DNA from: Botryosphaeria dothidea
Taxonomy: Eukaryota > Ascomycota > Dothideomycetes > Botryosphaeriales > Botryosphaeriaceae
Assembly (NCBI GenBank): GCA_011503125.2
Contig: WWBZ02000014.1
Coordinates: forward strand, 186,001 to 250,000
Direction: 5' to 3'
DNA: 64,000 bases
In this document: in pieces, positions 46,142-57,600 of the stretch
Layout: the number at the start of each line of letters is the position of its first letter
Numbering within the stretch: the first letter of the stretch is position 1
Notes under the pieces: model-generated
Told to the model about the DNA's origin: nothing
The model's input: the letters and a program-made list of their open reading frames with translations, nothing else
Database searches by the model: none
Translations under genes and position numbers: made by a program

Positions 46142-49100
46142 TCAAACACCCTGAGAGACATAAGCAACAGGCACCCTCGTACCATCAATACCAAACCTTT
46201 TTTTCCTCCCTGTCCCCTCGACTCCTTCGTCTACACAATCCCCTTTTCCATCCCACCACCCCATCCTAAACACCCAACCTTTGAACAGATCTTCCCTCTT
46301 CTGCCCCTTTGCTTCTACATCTCTCAACTCGTCGATCACATCCTGATTCCCCCAGATCTCCGCATCCGCCAACAAGCTCATCCTAGCCGCAATGCTTCCC
46401 GGGTCCTTGGGTAAGATGCGCGTGTTGCCTTCAAGCACGCACGCAATCGCACCGCATATTAGCATGGCCGCTAGTAGCCCCTCGATTATCCGCGTTGAGA
46501 CGGCGTTCTGCACCAGCCGCAGCCGTGCATTGTCATTGATGGTGCCGTTGATGGGGTTGGTCGCAAAGTGCGCCGTTGCTGGATTGGCGCTAGTCCAATT
46601 GGCCATTTTGCCGCTGCCGTCATCTTGGAACGTGCTTCGGCGATATTACGTGTGCAGAATTGAGGCGATGTAAACACCGTAGACCTCCTCGAGCCGTGCT
46701 TGGAACTTGTCAACGTTGGCCCTCCCGACAAAGTTCTCTATGGGCGCGCCACCGGTTCCGTTGACGAATATCTCAAAGCCGTAGATACATCATCCCAGGG
46801 TCGAGATGTTGCGTTAGGCGCGCGCGAAAGGAAGACCGCAGAGTCTTCATCCGGGACGATGTGGGGCGTCGATCCAATCAGTTGGGCGGAGGGCAGAGAA
46901 AAGTTGGCCGCGACGTAAAGGGCTTCGATATAAGGAGTGCAGTGGGGAAGTGTGAGGGAATCCAATGTGCGGTTGTCCTGGTGGCCGGAAAGGAACCAGA
47001 AGTGGTTGCGTCTGTCTCCACAAACTTGTTCCGAGATCTCGTCCTCAACATTTACGACATTCATCGTGTGTAGCTCGTCGAGGTCAGCAAGAAAGTATTT
47101 CTTGGTTGGGTCGGCGTCAAAATTTAATGAAAGCCGTTTATGTCTGTCTGTGTGATTGTGGGGCAGGTATGGCCGTGGTGCCTGAGCTGGATGACAGCCA
47201 GGAGGGGCATCCATCTCGATGATTCTCGAGGTATTCCACTTTTCCCAGTAATTGGTCAGACTGCAATTCATGTTGGCGCGTACGGCAGGCGTCCGTACTT
47301 CAAATGTGAGAGAGCTATCGTTTCCATTGCGACCGTGCAAGTTGCAGGCATCAAAGGTCGAAAAGACGTACTGACCATATGTCCACTGCGGGTACGATAT
47401 GTTGGCTTATTGTACCAAGGCTAGAAAATCATAGTCCCCGCCAACACAGACCCGGCGCACGCTCTTGCTTTCAATACTAAACCACTGTGTTACATTGAGC
47501 GTAATATTTTTCTTCAATGGAACCGGAGCCGGGGTATATAGTCCACTGGTAACGATAGTTAGAGTCGGGGCTATTAGAGCGGTAAACATAGTTGCTAGGA
47601 GCGTAAAACGTCGTGTCCGTGCCGCCCGAATCACCGCAAGTAGTGAAAGCTGGCAGAATGGATCGTATAGCATGTCCTTAAAGGCTGGGTTGCCTCTTCT
47701 AAGAACTTGAAACGGATAGAGAGTCCTGGCTGTAGAATCGGCTGTGGTGAATGTTAACCCAATCAATGCCATGATCAGAGTTGGAATGTAAGTCCAAGTG
47801 TATTTCTGGTATCCGTTTGGACGGACATCTGCGAGTTCTCTGCTCTTTTCTGAAATTTGAAATAAAAGCTCGAGCGCCATGATGATAGCTGATGTTGTCG
47901 CAAGAAGTGCTACCCGGAACCAAACAGTCGCGGGAAAGAGCTGCCACCATTTACGCTTATCGGTGTTATCCTTGACTGGCTGCGAGGGTGCCAATTTATC
48001 CTTAGTGATTCTGGTCGTCGGCGTAACCAGGACTGCTGGATCATTGAATTTTCTCCCAGCTGGAACAGAAGCCGTGTACCCGCGGGGGCAGAACCTCAGT
48101 GTTTCTTTGGAGGCGACTCCTCCGTCCCTCAAAAAACCCTTGAGAGTCTGGCTGCTTGCTAAAATTAAAAAAATGAGAGCCGATAGAGCCTGGGTCCTGG
48201 CAAAATATACCGGGAGAAAGGAAGTACAAAGCTATGCTAAAAAGCGTAAGCAATGCAAGTAAAGCTTCCGTAAGCCGTAAGGATAGTTTTTGGATATAAA
48301 GCCGAGTTTTACTGAATACCGCAATTCCGTGCAAGGTATTATGTGGCCCACTCATGCGCTCCACTCCCACGGCGAGGGCAGCAAAAGCGGTCCAAACCCT
48401 TTGCGAAACCTCTGCGGTCAGATTTGTCTCCGTCCAGTCCGAAACATTGCTCCGAGGCTCCGAAAAATTCAGTAAGCTGTACCATCGCTTTTGGAAAAGG
48501 GCGTCGCTTTGAGCACCGATGGTGGGCAGCTGATAATGAAGGTGATTTACAAGAAGATTGGTGATGTTACTCGGTTCTGTACCTAAGTCTAATGTCTCTG
48601 CTGTCGCAGAGACTCGAAGGCGGTCCTCACCTCGCGAAGGGCCCGTCACGTCCGTGACTGTTCGGCGCGTGAGAGCATACGTAGGTTCGCATAGGACACC
48701 AGAAATCTCTGGGTTTGTCTCTAGAGACCCGGTTTGCAAGGTAATCAGTAGACGATGTTTGAGGCCCGGGCTCTGCACGTATGATTCGTTCGTGCATTCA
48801 TAGAAGAGAGAAAGTTCACCAAGATAATCAAAGATTTTGTTGGTTTGGGCGTATAGTGAGTCTTTTGTTACACCGGGGGCTTTAAAGCGTGAGTAAGATG
48901 GCGGCGCACACCATCTTTTGAAAATTTCGGTATATTGCTCGGGAAGTACCGAGTCTAAGGCAATTTCGTGGTCGAACGAATTTCCCAGGGCGGAATATGT
49001 GAAGTCGAAAGTATCACAATTTTCCAGTTTAGCCTCAAAGACTCGGACATCAGCCGCTAGGGTATCATGGAGATCTGGCAGAGCGAGTTAATTGAGATTC

Positions 49101-50260
49101 CAGTCGGGGGCCATTAAGTGACGAACCGTCTTCAGGAAGTTTAAAATTTTGAACCGCAAACTCTGAAGTTATATCATGGGGAAGAGGCAATTCGTAAGCC
49201 AGAGTACCCCAGAAATATAGGGGGGGGGGGGGGGGGGGGTTAAGTCTCTGCTGTGAGCCCTGTACAAACTCCACAGGATTTGCCAAATCCAGACTTCCGA
49301 GGGTGATCAATTCCTTTTCGAGGACATGTGATCTATTCTCTAGGCCGAAAATTCCAGTAGAGAAGATGATCAAAAGCTTCAGAAGTAAAGATCCAGAGAT
49401 GCCAATACTGGCGGGGAAATGGTGTTTCTGGATAGATCGGAATAAAGAACCCAAAGTCGTCGAGGTTAGGTAATTCAGTAGTAAAGCGTCTTTCGCGGTT
49501 GCTTGCTCCTGGCTTATTAAGGACCATGGCATGAGCTGTCTCGTCCGATACTCTACCTGGCCCCAGAGGGCAGCAAGGATAGTAAGTACTGTGTTCGCGT
49601 AAGTTAAGGTAGAAAGGCGCTATGATTTTATTTTAAACACTAGGTCAGTCACATACCGAATGTTGGGCCATAGGTCCATAAATAATGTAAGTTCTGTGAT
49701 GCCGTCGTCAATCCCTGGTTTCTTTCAGACATACGGTAAAGAGCCTCCAAGGCTGCAATAACCAGGACAAACACAGCCGCTTGGCCAAGCAAAAATGGTG
49801 GCCGTAGATAGAAAGGTGCCCATTTCGGTTCTGCCATGCCGGTAGCACAGTCTTCCTCAGCCGCTCCGGGACTTTCCCGTGAAGCGTTCTCCATCAACAC
49901 GTTGCCTGTGCGAATCCCGGGCAATGAGTTGTGCTGGTTGAGAGATTCGCCCTCACGTCCCACAGTATTTGTGTCTGAGACTTCTAGAAATGGGGAGTAC
50001 GGAGCCTGGTGATCTCCCGAAGTGGATCTGTCGAAGTGAAATCTTTCCTCGTCGTCCACAGTGTCCATGGAAAGGCAAGTATGCGAATTTGTACAATGCG
50101 TCCACATCCCTGCAGTATCCTCATGCGGTCCCAACAGAGACATTCTCTGAGCAACATCGGGGCCGGCGGACAGAGCAATATGGTCGCTATCGTCATTGAG
50201 GCTGATCCGATCGAAGTCGTCCTGTTAATGAGAATCGCTCGCACACGCCCGTTCCTGCAT
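46142..50260 (-). pseudogene. DUF3433 membrane protein pseudogene
   Basis: Relic of a long fungal membrane protein with two DUF3433 units. Recognisable blocks: PPFLLGQAAVFVLVIAALEAL and YLWTYGPTF in the first exon (to 49657); LTILAALWGQVEYRTRQ after an intron ending at 49589; FRSIQKHHFPASIGISGSLL; a second unit with YTWTYIPTLIMALIGLTFT and LLAVIRAARTRRFTLLATMF; and the C-terminal RILPKDPGSIAARMSLLA. Defects: a probable TAA just after the first possible ATG at 50260; an extra base in a T7 run near 48168 where the conserved frame changes; TAA at 47407 (QANISYPQW expected); a frame change near 46785; and another TAA near 46648 (TQYRRS expected). An ATG at 50143 could start a shorter form. A 20-nt poly-C lies inside the sense strand at 49220-49239. 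Confidence 0.72.
49220..49239. repeat. Poly-G tract (20 nt) inside the DUF3433 relic
   Basis: In the coding sense it is poly-C and reads as a Pro run (LNPPPPPPLYF). Both flanks stay in the same frame at the present length. Confidence 0.9.
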
Positions 50261-50574
50261 GGCAAGAGTGGTGCAAATCAAAATACGAGATTGCCGGGGG
50301 AAGAGTACGTTATATGGGGATGAATTTGACTTGGAAACAAGGCTAAGTAGGCGGACTACCGTCAATAAGGTCTTGCTTAAATAGCAGCCTTGCAATATAG
50401 TACACCGGCCACGCTGAGCTGGCGAAACTATAGTAAGTACCTGCAGTGAAACCAGATGCAGGAGCCTGTTGACCAAAATGTTTGAGGCAGCTAAGTCAAA
50501 GCCCTGTGAAAGGTTACACTCTTTTGATCATGACGCAAAAGTTACAAAAAAATGTGTTCGAGGAGGTACGGAGC

Positions 50575-50585
50575 GGGGGGGGGGG
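50575..50585. repeat. Poly-G tract (11 nt)
   Basis: Uninterrupted run of 11 G in the spacer between the DUF3433 relic and the HET N-terminal fragment. Confidence 0.85.
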
Positions 50586-50756
50586 TTTGATCTTTAAATA
50601 GCCAACTATTGCCGAGTAAGGACTAGCTCGGTGTACATCGCCATCCGCTGTTGTTACACCAGCTCGAGAACTTTTCCTTTCACAAAATAAGTATATTCAA
50701 GCAAGGGGTTGATTTTTGGGAACACATGTCCGAAGTGCATCATTTGTTTTTTTCGA

Positions 50757-51200
50757 CTACCTCCCATTCTGTCTTCTTTCAAGGCTCTTCACGTATGGCC
50801 GTGAAGTAAAATACCGCGCTGCCGGATCATCTATACTGCGATTCAGCATGTTCTGCGTATACGAAAGCCTCATATATGTACCCTGACGAGTGTAGAAGTA
50901 GATGTTCACACTCGAATACAAACGGCTGCAGGGAACTGTCTGTATGGATAAATAAAGTCTGTGCACCCGCCCCGGAGAGCAGTGATTGATTTCTTCCGCC
51001 TTCAGGCTCGCTGACACAATGTAGGACAGAACATTAGAGGCTGGCGAGGAGTCAAGTAACAATTGAAAGAAGAGACAGCCGTCAGCAGCACCGAGAGACG
51101 CGTGTTCAGGTGTCAGTAGCACGTCTTCCCCGTTACTGCGCACAAAGATGCTCTCGCAATACTGACAGGAATGCGGAACCGCTTCGGAGTCTAGACCCAT
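50757..51200 (-). pseudogene. N-terminal fragment of a HET-family gene
   Basis: 147-residue frame starting at an ATG at 51200 (MGLDSEAVPHSCQYCESIFV). It has a CxxC pair, the DGCLFFQLLLDSS segment typical of the pre-HET region, and the linker DDPAARYFTSRPYVKSLE that normally leads straight into the HET domain. The frame stops at 50757 and no HET core follows downstream. It is on the same strand as, and in the correct order for, the C-terminal HET relic at 45.3-46.0 kb. It may be a truncated gene or one end of a disrupted gene. Confidence 0.5.
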
Positions 51201-51676
51201 TATGTTGAGGTCGTGGTTGTGTTGGAGCAGATGCGGATATTCGATAAAATTGTCACAAGAGCGGGGTTCGTGTACTGATTACACAAGCACGTTCCATTTG
51301 AAGTGCACGTGATCCGCAAGAAGAGAAGAAGCAAGTGAAAAAGAGCACGTCTCCGAAATCATCGCTCCTCCCTGATAATGACTGTTCAAGCAATCCGTCA
51401 ATTGTAACATCGGGTTGCCATGCCCGTACCCTTCCAACACCTGCAACATTATTGGTATTAACCTTGATCTTCATAATCAGTACAGTAAGTGCGACGCATC
51501 ACAAAGTCTACAGTGGAAACCCGAAACAAACAACCAAAGCCGCCGAGACCCAACCCTATGGCGGCATTTTGTGATCCCACAAAATGGAGGGAGCCAAGTC
51601 TCCCAAAAAAAGAAAAAAAAGAGCAATAAAAACATATCAAAGAAATAAAACGAGAACGGCACACACGCGCCCGCGA
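51201..51676. other. Intergenic, no supported gene
   Basis: Short frames only. A purine-rich stretch at 51605-51650 lies just beyond the stop of the next gene. Confidence 0.5.
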
Positions 51677-52735
51677 CTATGACGCCACAAACCCATCCGG
51701 GAAAGTCAACGGCACATGCGTCGGCGGCACGACCACCTCCTTCTCGCCCGCCCCCACGCCCGTCGCCCTCGTCTTCACCAGGCCCGGCTTCACCACGATG
51801 ATCTTCCGGCGATCCTCGTCCTCGGCGAGGTTCTCGGGCTCCCAGACGTAGGCGAAGGTGGCGGGCTGCGCGAAGAGGAGGGTGGCGGCCTCGGCGGCGG
51901 CGTCGCAGATCTGGACGAGCTCGGCGCGCTGCTCGGGGGCGCCGGGCATCTTCTCCCAGGGGGCGAAGGCGCCGAAGATGCGGTCGGCCATGGCGCGGAC
52001 GGCCTGGGTGCGGGACTGCTTGGCGGCGGGGGAGGACGTCGAGCTCGGTTGGAGGTAGGCGGTGAGGACGCGCCAGTGGGTGAAGGCTTCGTCGAAGGCT
52101 ATTTTTTTTTTTTCGCGTCAGTTTCATGTGGATTGGGCTGGGGAGGGGGTGCACGTACCGGCCTTGTCGGCGTGGTCCTCGCCGCGGAGGGCTTGCGGCA
52201 AGGCGGTGGCCCAGGGCGGGAGCAGGCTGTTGCGGCCGCCCTCGTCCATGGTCATGGCCAGCTGGAGGAGGTAGGCGATGGAGTGCTTGATGAGGGTGGT
52301 GGGGCGGCAGACGAGCGGGTTGGGGCGGTTGCTCTGGACGAGGTCGATGAGCGACGACGGCAGGTGCGGCGTGCTGACCAGCATCAGGCAGGCCTCGTGC
52401 GTCGAGTCGAGCTCGAGCGACGTCTTGTCGCGGTAGAACTTCTCGACGTACGACTCGATGGTGTCGAAGACGGCCGTCACCTTCTCGCGCACGACGAAGT
52501 CGTCGACCGGCTTCGGCAGCTGCGCCTCCCAGGCTCGCGAGGCATTGGCGCCGGTGCTGTTCTTGCCGAGCCCTTTCTCGCTCAGCGCGTGGGCGTTGGA
52601 GGAGTCGCCGTCGCCCTGCGGCTTGCGCGGGCCGAAACAGGAGAAGAGCGAGGCCATGCCGGAGGTGGTCCTGGTGCTCGTGCTGCGGACTGACGGCGCT
52701 GCTGTTTCCTTGACGGGAGGGCTGCTGCTTTCCAT
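51677..52735 (-). CDS. Uncharacterised fungal protein, 332 aa
   Basis: Two exons, 52735-52159 and 52098-51677, joined by a 60-nt intron with GTACGT donor and a CTGAC branch site; the total is in frame. The Ser/Thr-rich N-terminus with a Cys (LFSCFGPRK) could be a lipidation site. The rest is predominantly helical: VREKVTAVFDTIESYVEKFY, then SLIDLVQSNRPNPLVCRPTT, LIKHSIAYLLQLAMTMDEGG, and after the intron FDEAFTHWRVLTAYLQPSS, AMADRIFGAFAPWEK, ending near FPDGFVAS. No signal peptide or membrane segment. The layout resembles a widespread but uncharacterised ascomycete family; no function is proposed. Strong codon bias makes a long plus-strand frame (51716-52693) a shadow. Confidence 0.72.
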
Positions 52736-53793
52736 GTGGCCTGATGCAACGACAATTGCAGTTGCGCAGGGAGTCTAGGAGAGACGGGGGAGGGTGGAAA
52801 GGAGGAGCAGGTCGCGACAGACGAGCCTTGCGACGCGTACATTGTTTTATTCCCCTTCCGGCGCCTTAGAGGCAAAGGCTAGGGAGAAGGATCGAAGCCA
52901 ATTCCCGCTTCCCCGCGGCGAACGGGCACTGGCCACCCTTCGATAAGCTTTTAGCGCAGGTCGCGGATGCGATTGCGCCCTGATTTAATCTTATTCGGAC
53001 GGGCCAAGCGGCAGCGGGGCGTGAAAGTCATGGCCAGACCAACCGCATCGGCTATTGGTTTTTAGTCATGAGTCGTGCTTCTCTGGGCCCGGTGGATTGA
53101 TGGCGCCGCCGCCATGGTTGCCCCCTTTCACGTGGCGCTGTCTGTGACTTGCATGCAAACGGACCGCGACAAGAAAACTCTAGTCCGCAATGGGCACCGG
53201 CGCGGCTGGAAAACATAAAGACGGGAGTGCTTCCGGCCTCGTCGACTGCTGGAGCGCCATCCAATCTCTATACGGGCACCACCGCTGCCACCTTACAGCC
53301 CTCGTCGGAAAGGCGACGTGGGAACAAGAATGTGAAACGAGAGTGCTGAAGAAAGGATGCCCAGGAAGGAAAGGCCGCACTGCAGCCGAAACGCGATTAG
53401 CGAGCACATCGGAATAACCAGAGGGAGCTTTGGTCAAAGAGCGGACTGCCTGTGGAGAATCGAGGACGGCAGGTGTGGATCTCACCGACGTAAGAGCAGC
53501 AGCGCGGAAGAGTCGTTGGTCCAAAGGAACCGTTTGGCCATGGTAAACCAGAAGGTCTATCGTCGAATGCCAGGGTCTGTTAGCTTTATGCTCACACTAT
53601 GGAGGTCCCGTCTCGGTGCCTACGGCTGCGGCACTGCGGATCCCGGAAGGCAAAATGCTGTCCGAATACGATGATGAAGGGGGGGATCGTCGGTCCTGTA
53701 TGGGGTCGATCCGGAAAAGGACCGGCCAATCAAACAGTCCGCGCGTCGCAAACCCTCGACGACAGAAACACTCTCGGTCGGGAAGCTTGTTAT
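52736..53793. other. Intergenic, no supported gene
   Basis: About 1.06 kb between the start of the 332-aa gene and the 3' end of the Zn2Cys6 gene. Overlapping short frames on both strands have no features. Confidence 0.5.
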
Positions 53794-55789
53794 TCATTGG
53801 CGCCGGGCAGACGCAGTACTTTCAATCAGTCCCGCCGTCCAGCTCGCGTAGGAAATTGCTCCTGCCAATGCAAACGCGGTATGTGCTCGATCAAACAGAC
53901 CAATGACAGCGGAGACATCGATCTCAAAGCCGGTATTTGGTTGCGTTTTTACCACGCGGTGTAGGAAGGACAGCGCTGCAGTGAGTGTATTGCTGGAGTA
54001 GTCCTGTGACGATAAGTCAGTTTGACGAGATTGTCAAGATGCGAGAGTCAGGCAGTTTACGATCGTGTAGTAAAGACTCTGTGTCAAAGACTTCGAGTCG
54101 AGCGCGGTGGACAACAGGAGGAATGCAGCATCTACCGCTGCAGCCATCGCGTTTGTTGCAAAATCTCCGGAGCTAAATAATCTGTCACTGAGTAGCACAG
54201 GGTCCAAGCCGAAACTGTTGATGTATCTGGTTGGTATCAGCACGGAAGAACTGACCATATCGAGACACAACATACAAGCGAACAAAAGCGTACGGAATGA
54301 TAAGACGATTGCGCTCTTGTGGTTTTGAGAAGGTTTGATAGAGCGGGTCAATCGAGTTGTGAACGCGGTGGAACCAAGTATCCAGTGATTCGTTTAGCGA
54401 GACCAGCTGTGCCTCTTGGGCCACGGTTGACAGCTCGCTGAAAGGGTTTTTACGTGCTTCAACTGCGTGGTCGTCAACTTATCGGCTATGAGGAAAAAGC
54501 CGAATGCGACTGACCAACGATTTTCAGAAGTTGTAAGTACGCCATTATACGTTGGTCTACAGGGCGGGAATAGGGCGAATTGAGCAAATCCTGAGGGAGG
54601 TCTAGGTATCGTTCAATATCGTCAAGGAGATATGGCCGGTGAGTCTTGGCCCTGGAATTTCGTTAACTCGGAAAAGTTGCCGTAGGAAAGAATTCTCACA
54701 TAAGCTCAAAGCAGAAGATTGACAACCAGGTTCTGGCTCTCTCGATTTCAGGCCGTGACATTTGGGCTGCGTCCCGAGCCAAGCGAAGAGCATCGTGGTG
54801 CAAACCCATTTCGTAAGCGAGCGGCAATACCATACCCCAGAGACGGTCGGACCGATGCCAGGCAGAGATCAATATTATTCCTCGGAGAGCTAGGAGGGTA
54901 GGTTGCGGACCGAAAGTCAGTGAAGATGACAAGGAAATGGCCTCTGCAAGGCATTTCTGGCATAGTGCAGACTTGTTGGTGAATGCACGGGCTCCAACGG
55001 TGCACACTGCGGCAAGAAGAACGGGTTCCTGGCGAACCATCTCAAAAGATTCGGTGACACCATCCAGGATAGCCACCGTATCATTACACCGAGCTAGAAA
55101 CCTGTATTCTCATGAGAGTTTGCTTCTGCTGCGGTGAATGATGATAACTCACGTCTCGAAGAGTTCAACAGCTTCTTCTTCTGAGACGATGCCTTTGGAG
55201 ATGATGTCGCCCTTGGGGGTCGGCTGTGTGACTCGGTTTGAGTCAACTTGCATGTCGGAGAAGCAGCGATGCTGCCCGTCTTGGTTAGTCGGTTCTTCGG
55301 AATGGTTGCCGGTGAGGTGGCTCAGATCACTGCGCAGACCCTCAACCACGCCTGTCAACTGGGCGATCTGGCGCTCGAGCCTCGAAAGATGGTCTGCACT
55401 GCTCCAGTTAGCAACTCGAGCAGCTGTAAGAATAGCCAGCCTCACTGATCAGAAGGCGCAGCCGCGGGCGGGGCTTCGAGAGCATTGGTGGCCCTTGGTA
55501 CTGCTCGAGGCTGGACAAATTGACAGTCGGCACCGCTGCTCTTGCATCTGACAGCCATAAGCATGAGCCGGTAGACTAGACGCTAAAGCCAACCTCTGAC
55601 ATGGGATGCTACCCGGGCCGGCGCATTTCACCCTGGGCGGATCAGCCACTGCGGACGCACCCGGAGAACAGCCACACACTTAAGTCGACGGCACCTCAAG
55701 CATGCGGAGAGCGACCTGTGCGCGTGAGCCACCGACCTGGCGTCAAGCACTAGACACGTCTGGGCTCACCTAAGATTTGGGTCGGCCAT
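53794..55789 (-). CDS. Zn2Cys6 fungal transcription factor
   Basis: 514-aa regulator assembled from ten exons: 55789-55770, 55715-55680, 55632-55594, 55547-55446, 55398-55153, 55101-54700, 54651-54515, 54462-54276, 54226-54061 and 54003-53794. Every junction keeps the frame. The binuclear zinc cluster is complete only after splicing: Cys 12, 15, 22, 30, 33 and 40 (CLRCRRLKVKC, PCQRCKSSGADC), spacing CX2CX6CX7CX2CX6C. A short linker and a coiled coil (LSRLERQIAQLTGVVEGLRS) follow. The middle region has the fungal-specific TF pattern (LLALRGIILISAWHRSDRLW, MVLPLAYEMGLHHDALRLA, KTHRPYLLDDIERYLDLP). It lies 123 bp downstream of the M20 gene on the same strand and is the best candidate to control that gene and the divergent transporter. 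Confidence 0.85.
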
Positions 55790-55912
55790 TGAGCGCTCAG
55801 GTGATTTTCACAGTCGAGCGAGAGAAGCGGAGTTGGGGCCGGCTGGTTTTATGGACGCCCGAGCCGACAGCCGCTTGGCGCCGGCTTGGCTCTTTTCTGT
55901 CTTTCTGTTCGT

Positions 55913-57251
55913 TTATCTCCGCCCGGCGCGCGTCATCGTGTCTTCCCACTCGGCGCGCACCGCCCTGAAGAACCCGTCATCAACCACCACCTCGACGCCC
56001 ACCAACGCGTTCGCCTTGCCCGCCTTCAGCGCCTGCTCGTGCGCAAAGGCCGTCCCCGCCGCCTTCTGGAACTCCTTCGTGTGCGGCGGCCCGGTCGCGT
56101 TGATGCGGAACATGGGCTGAATGCCGGGACACACGTACGTGACATTGCCCATGTCCGAGCTGCCGTTCTGCTCGTGCCTGACGCGCGCCTCCTTCAGCGG
56201 GACCATCTCCTCGGGCGGCACGCCCAGCCGGCGCAGCATGTGCTCGCGATACCGGTCCGCCAGCGCCTCGTTGGTCACGACGTCCTCGTACAGCGCGTCC
56301 CACGCCATCTCGACCTCACACCCGGCCGCCGCCGCCGCGCCCTCGAACACGGGGACCACGCGCGTCTGCATCACCCGCAGCGCCTTGGAGTCGGGCGCGC
56401 GGATGCTGTACGTGCCCTCCGCGTAGTCCGGGATGACGTTGGGCGCCTCGCCGGCCTTGAGGATGACGGCCTGGATGCTCTCGCCGGGGCGCAGGTGCTG
56501 GCGCAGACGGGCGAGGCCGTTGTACGCGCCGACGATGGCGTCGCACGCGTTGGCGCCCTCCCACGGCGCGGCCGCCGCGTGCGCGCTGCGCCCGCGGAAG
56601 AAGGCGCGGAACTTCCAGCTCGCTTTGGTCGAGCAGACGGGCGTGCTGAAGTCGGGCATCGGGTGCGTCATCAGGCACGCGTCGGCGTTGCGCCAGGCGC
56701 CTCGCTCGGCCATGTAGTACTTGCCGCCGCCTGTTTCCTCGGCGGGCGTGCCGACGACGAGGACGCTGCCGGGTGTGTTGAGGTGGTTGAGGGCGGCGGC
56801 GGTGCCGATGGCCGAGGCGAGTGTGCTGGTTGCGATGAGGTTGTGGCCGCAGGCGTGGCCGATCTTGGGGAGGGCGTCTGTATGCTGTCAGTCTCTGTAA
56901 GTCTTGATGGAGAAGAAATACTAGATACCATATTCTGCATTGTAGGCAACGGTCCGGCCGCCCTCGCCAACGGTGAATTGTGCTTCGAATGCCGTCTCGA
57001 TGTCGTATACACCCCGCTTGACTGTCCAGCCTTGGCCCTCGAACCAGCCAGTCAACAGCTTGAGAGCCTTGAACTCTTCATATTTCGTCTCGGGATTGTT
57101 GTAGATCTGCCTGACGATTGAGCTCCTATGCCGTGCGGAGGACGGATTGTTCAATTACCTCGAGATTCAAGCGCCGCAGTTCATCGCTTGCCGCGTCGAT
57201 GGCACCGCACACCTTCTCGACAACCTCGGGCGAAAGTTTGGATTCGGCCAT
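55913..57251 (-). CDS. M20-family metallo-amidohydrolase/dipeptidase
   Basis: 411-aa enzyme of the M20 peptidase/amidohydrolase group (PM20D2-like), which cleaves amide bonds in dipeptides or N-acyl amino acids. Exons: 57251-57159, 57106-56929 and 56877-55913, in frame. Metal-site motifs: DALPKIGHACGHN at residues 91-103, the catalytic AEETGGGK around 136-142, and a downstream His in MTHPMPDF. The dimerisation lid appears as WKFRAFFRGRSAHAAAAPWE, followed by NVIPDYAEGTYSIRAPD. Near the C-terminus SDMGNVTYVCPGIQPMF supplies the final conserved region. No signal peptide, so cytosolic. It shares a 349-bp divergent promoter region with the Dal5-type transporter, suggesting coordinated uptake and hydrolysis. 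Substrate unknown. Confidence 0.86.
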
Positions 57252-57600
57252 GATCGAACAAGAATGCTAAGCTTTTTACCGCCATTGACTGCGGGGTGCA
57301 CGGCATCTTATACGCCATGCAGCCGGCCGAGCATTCGTCGTAATTTGTGGTTGTCACGGTCGACAGGGGAGTCGGCCGGGCCGTATCCGACACCCCTGTC
57401 ACATCCATCCAATCGCCGGCCAGCATCGCCGTCCTCCGCTCGGGACAACTACGATAGAACCGCGCTGTTGCCATGTCTATGAAAGAACCTCCTCCGCCGG
57501 GATGGACAGTCCTTGATCCCCGCCTGCAGTTCATTTCCTTGCCTCAGCCGTGCGAGCTTTCCACACGTCTCCACATTCTCGCCGTCTATTGATACAAACA
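57252..57600. promoter_or_regulatory. Bidirectional promoter region with CGG/CCG palindromes
   Basis: 349 bp between the divergent ATGs of the M20 gene and the transporter. It contains closely spaced inverted CGG/CCG triplets, the usual half-sites of Zn2Cys6 factors: CCGGCCG at 57323-57329, CGGCCGGGCCG at 57373-57383 and GCCGGC at 57415-57420. One GATA-type site (CGATAG, about 57452) is also present. Function inferred from position and motif only. Confidence 0.45.

Noticed and set aside
48110..48200. A 56-nt intron (GTATAT...TTTTAG) explaining the frame change in the DUF3433 gene
   Set aside because: It would delete the conserved DPGSIG motif, which is also present in the second unit of the same protein. 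An extra T in a T7 run explains the frame better.
51716..52693. 325-aa open frame on the plus strand
   Set aside because: Shadow of the 332-aa gene on the other strand, which has a proper intron and matching phases.
55886..57121. 411-aa open frame on the plus strand
   Set aside because: Antisense to the M20 hydrolase, whose metal-site motifs are clear.
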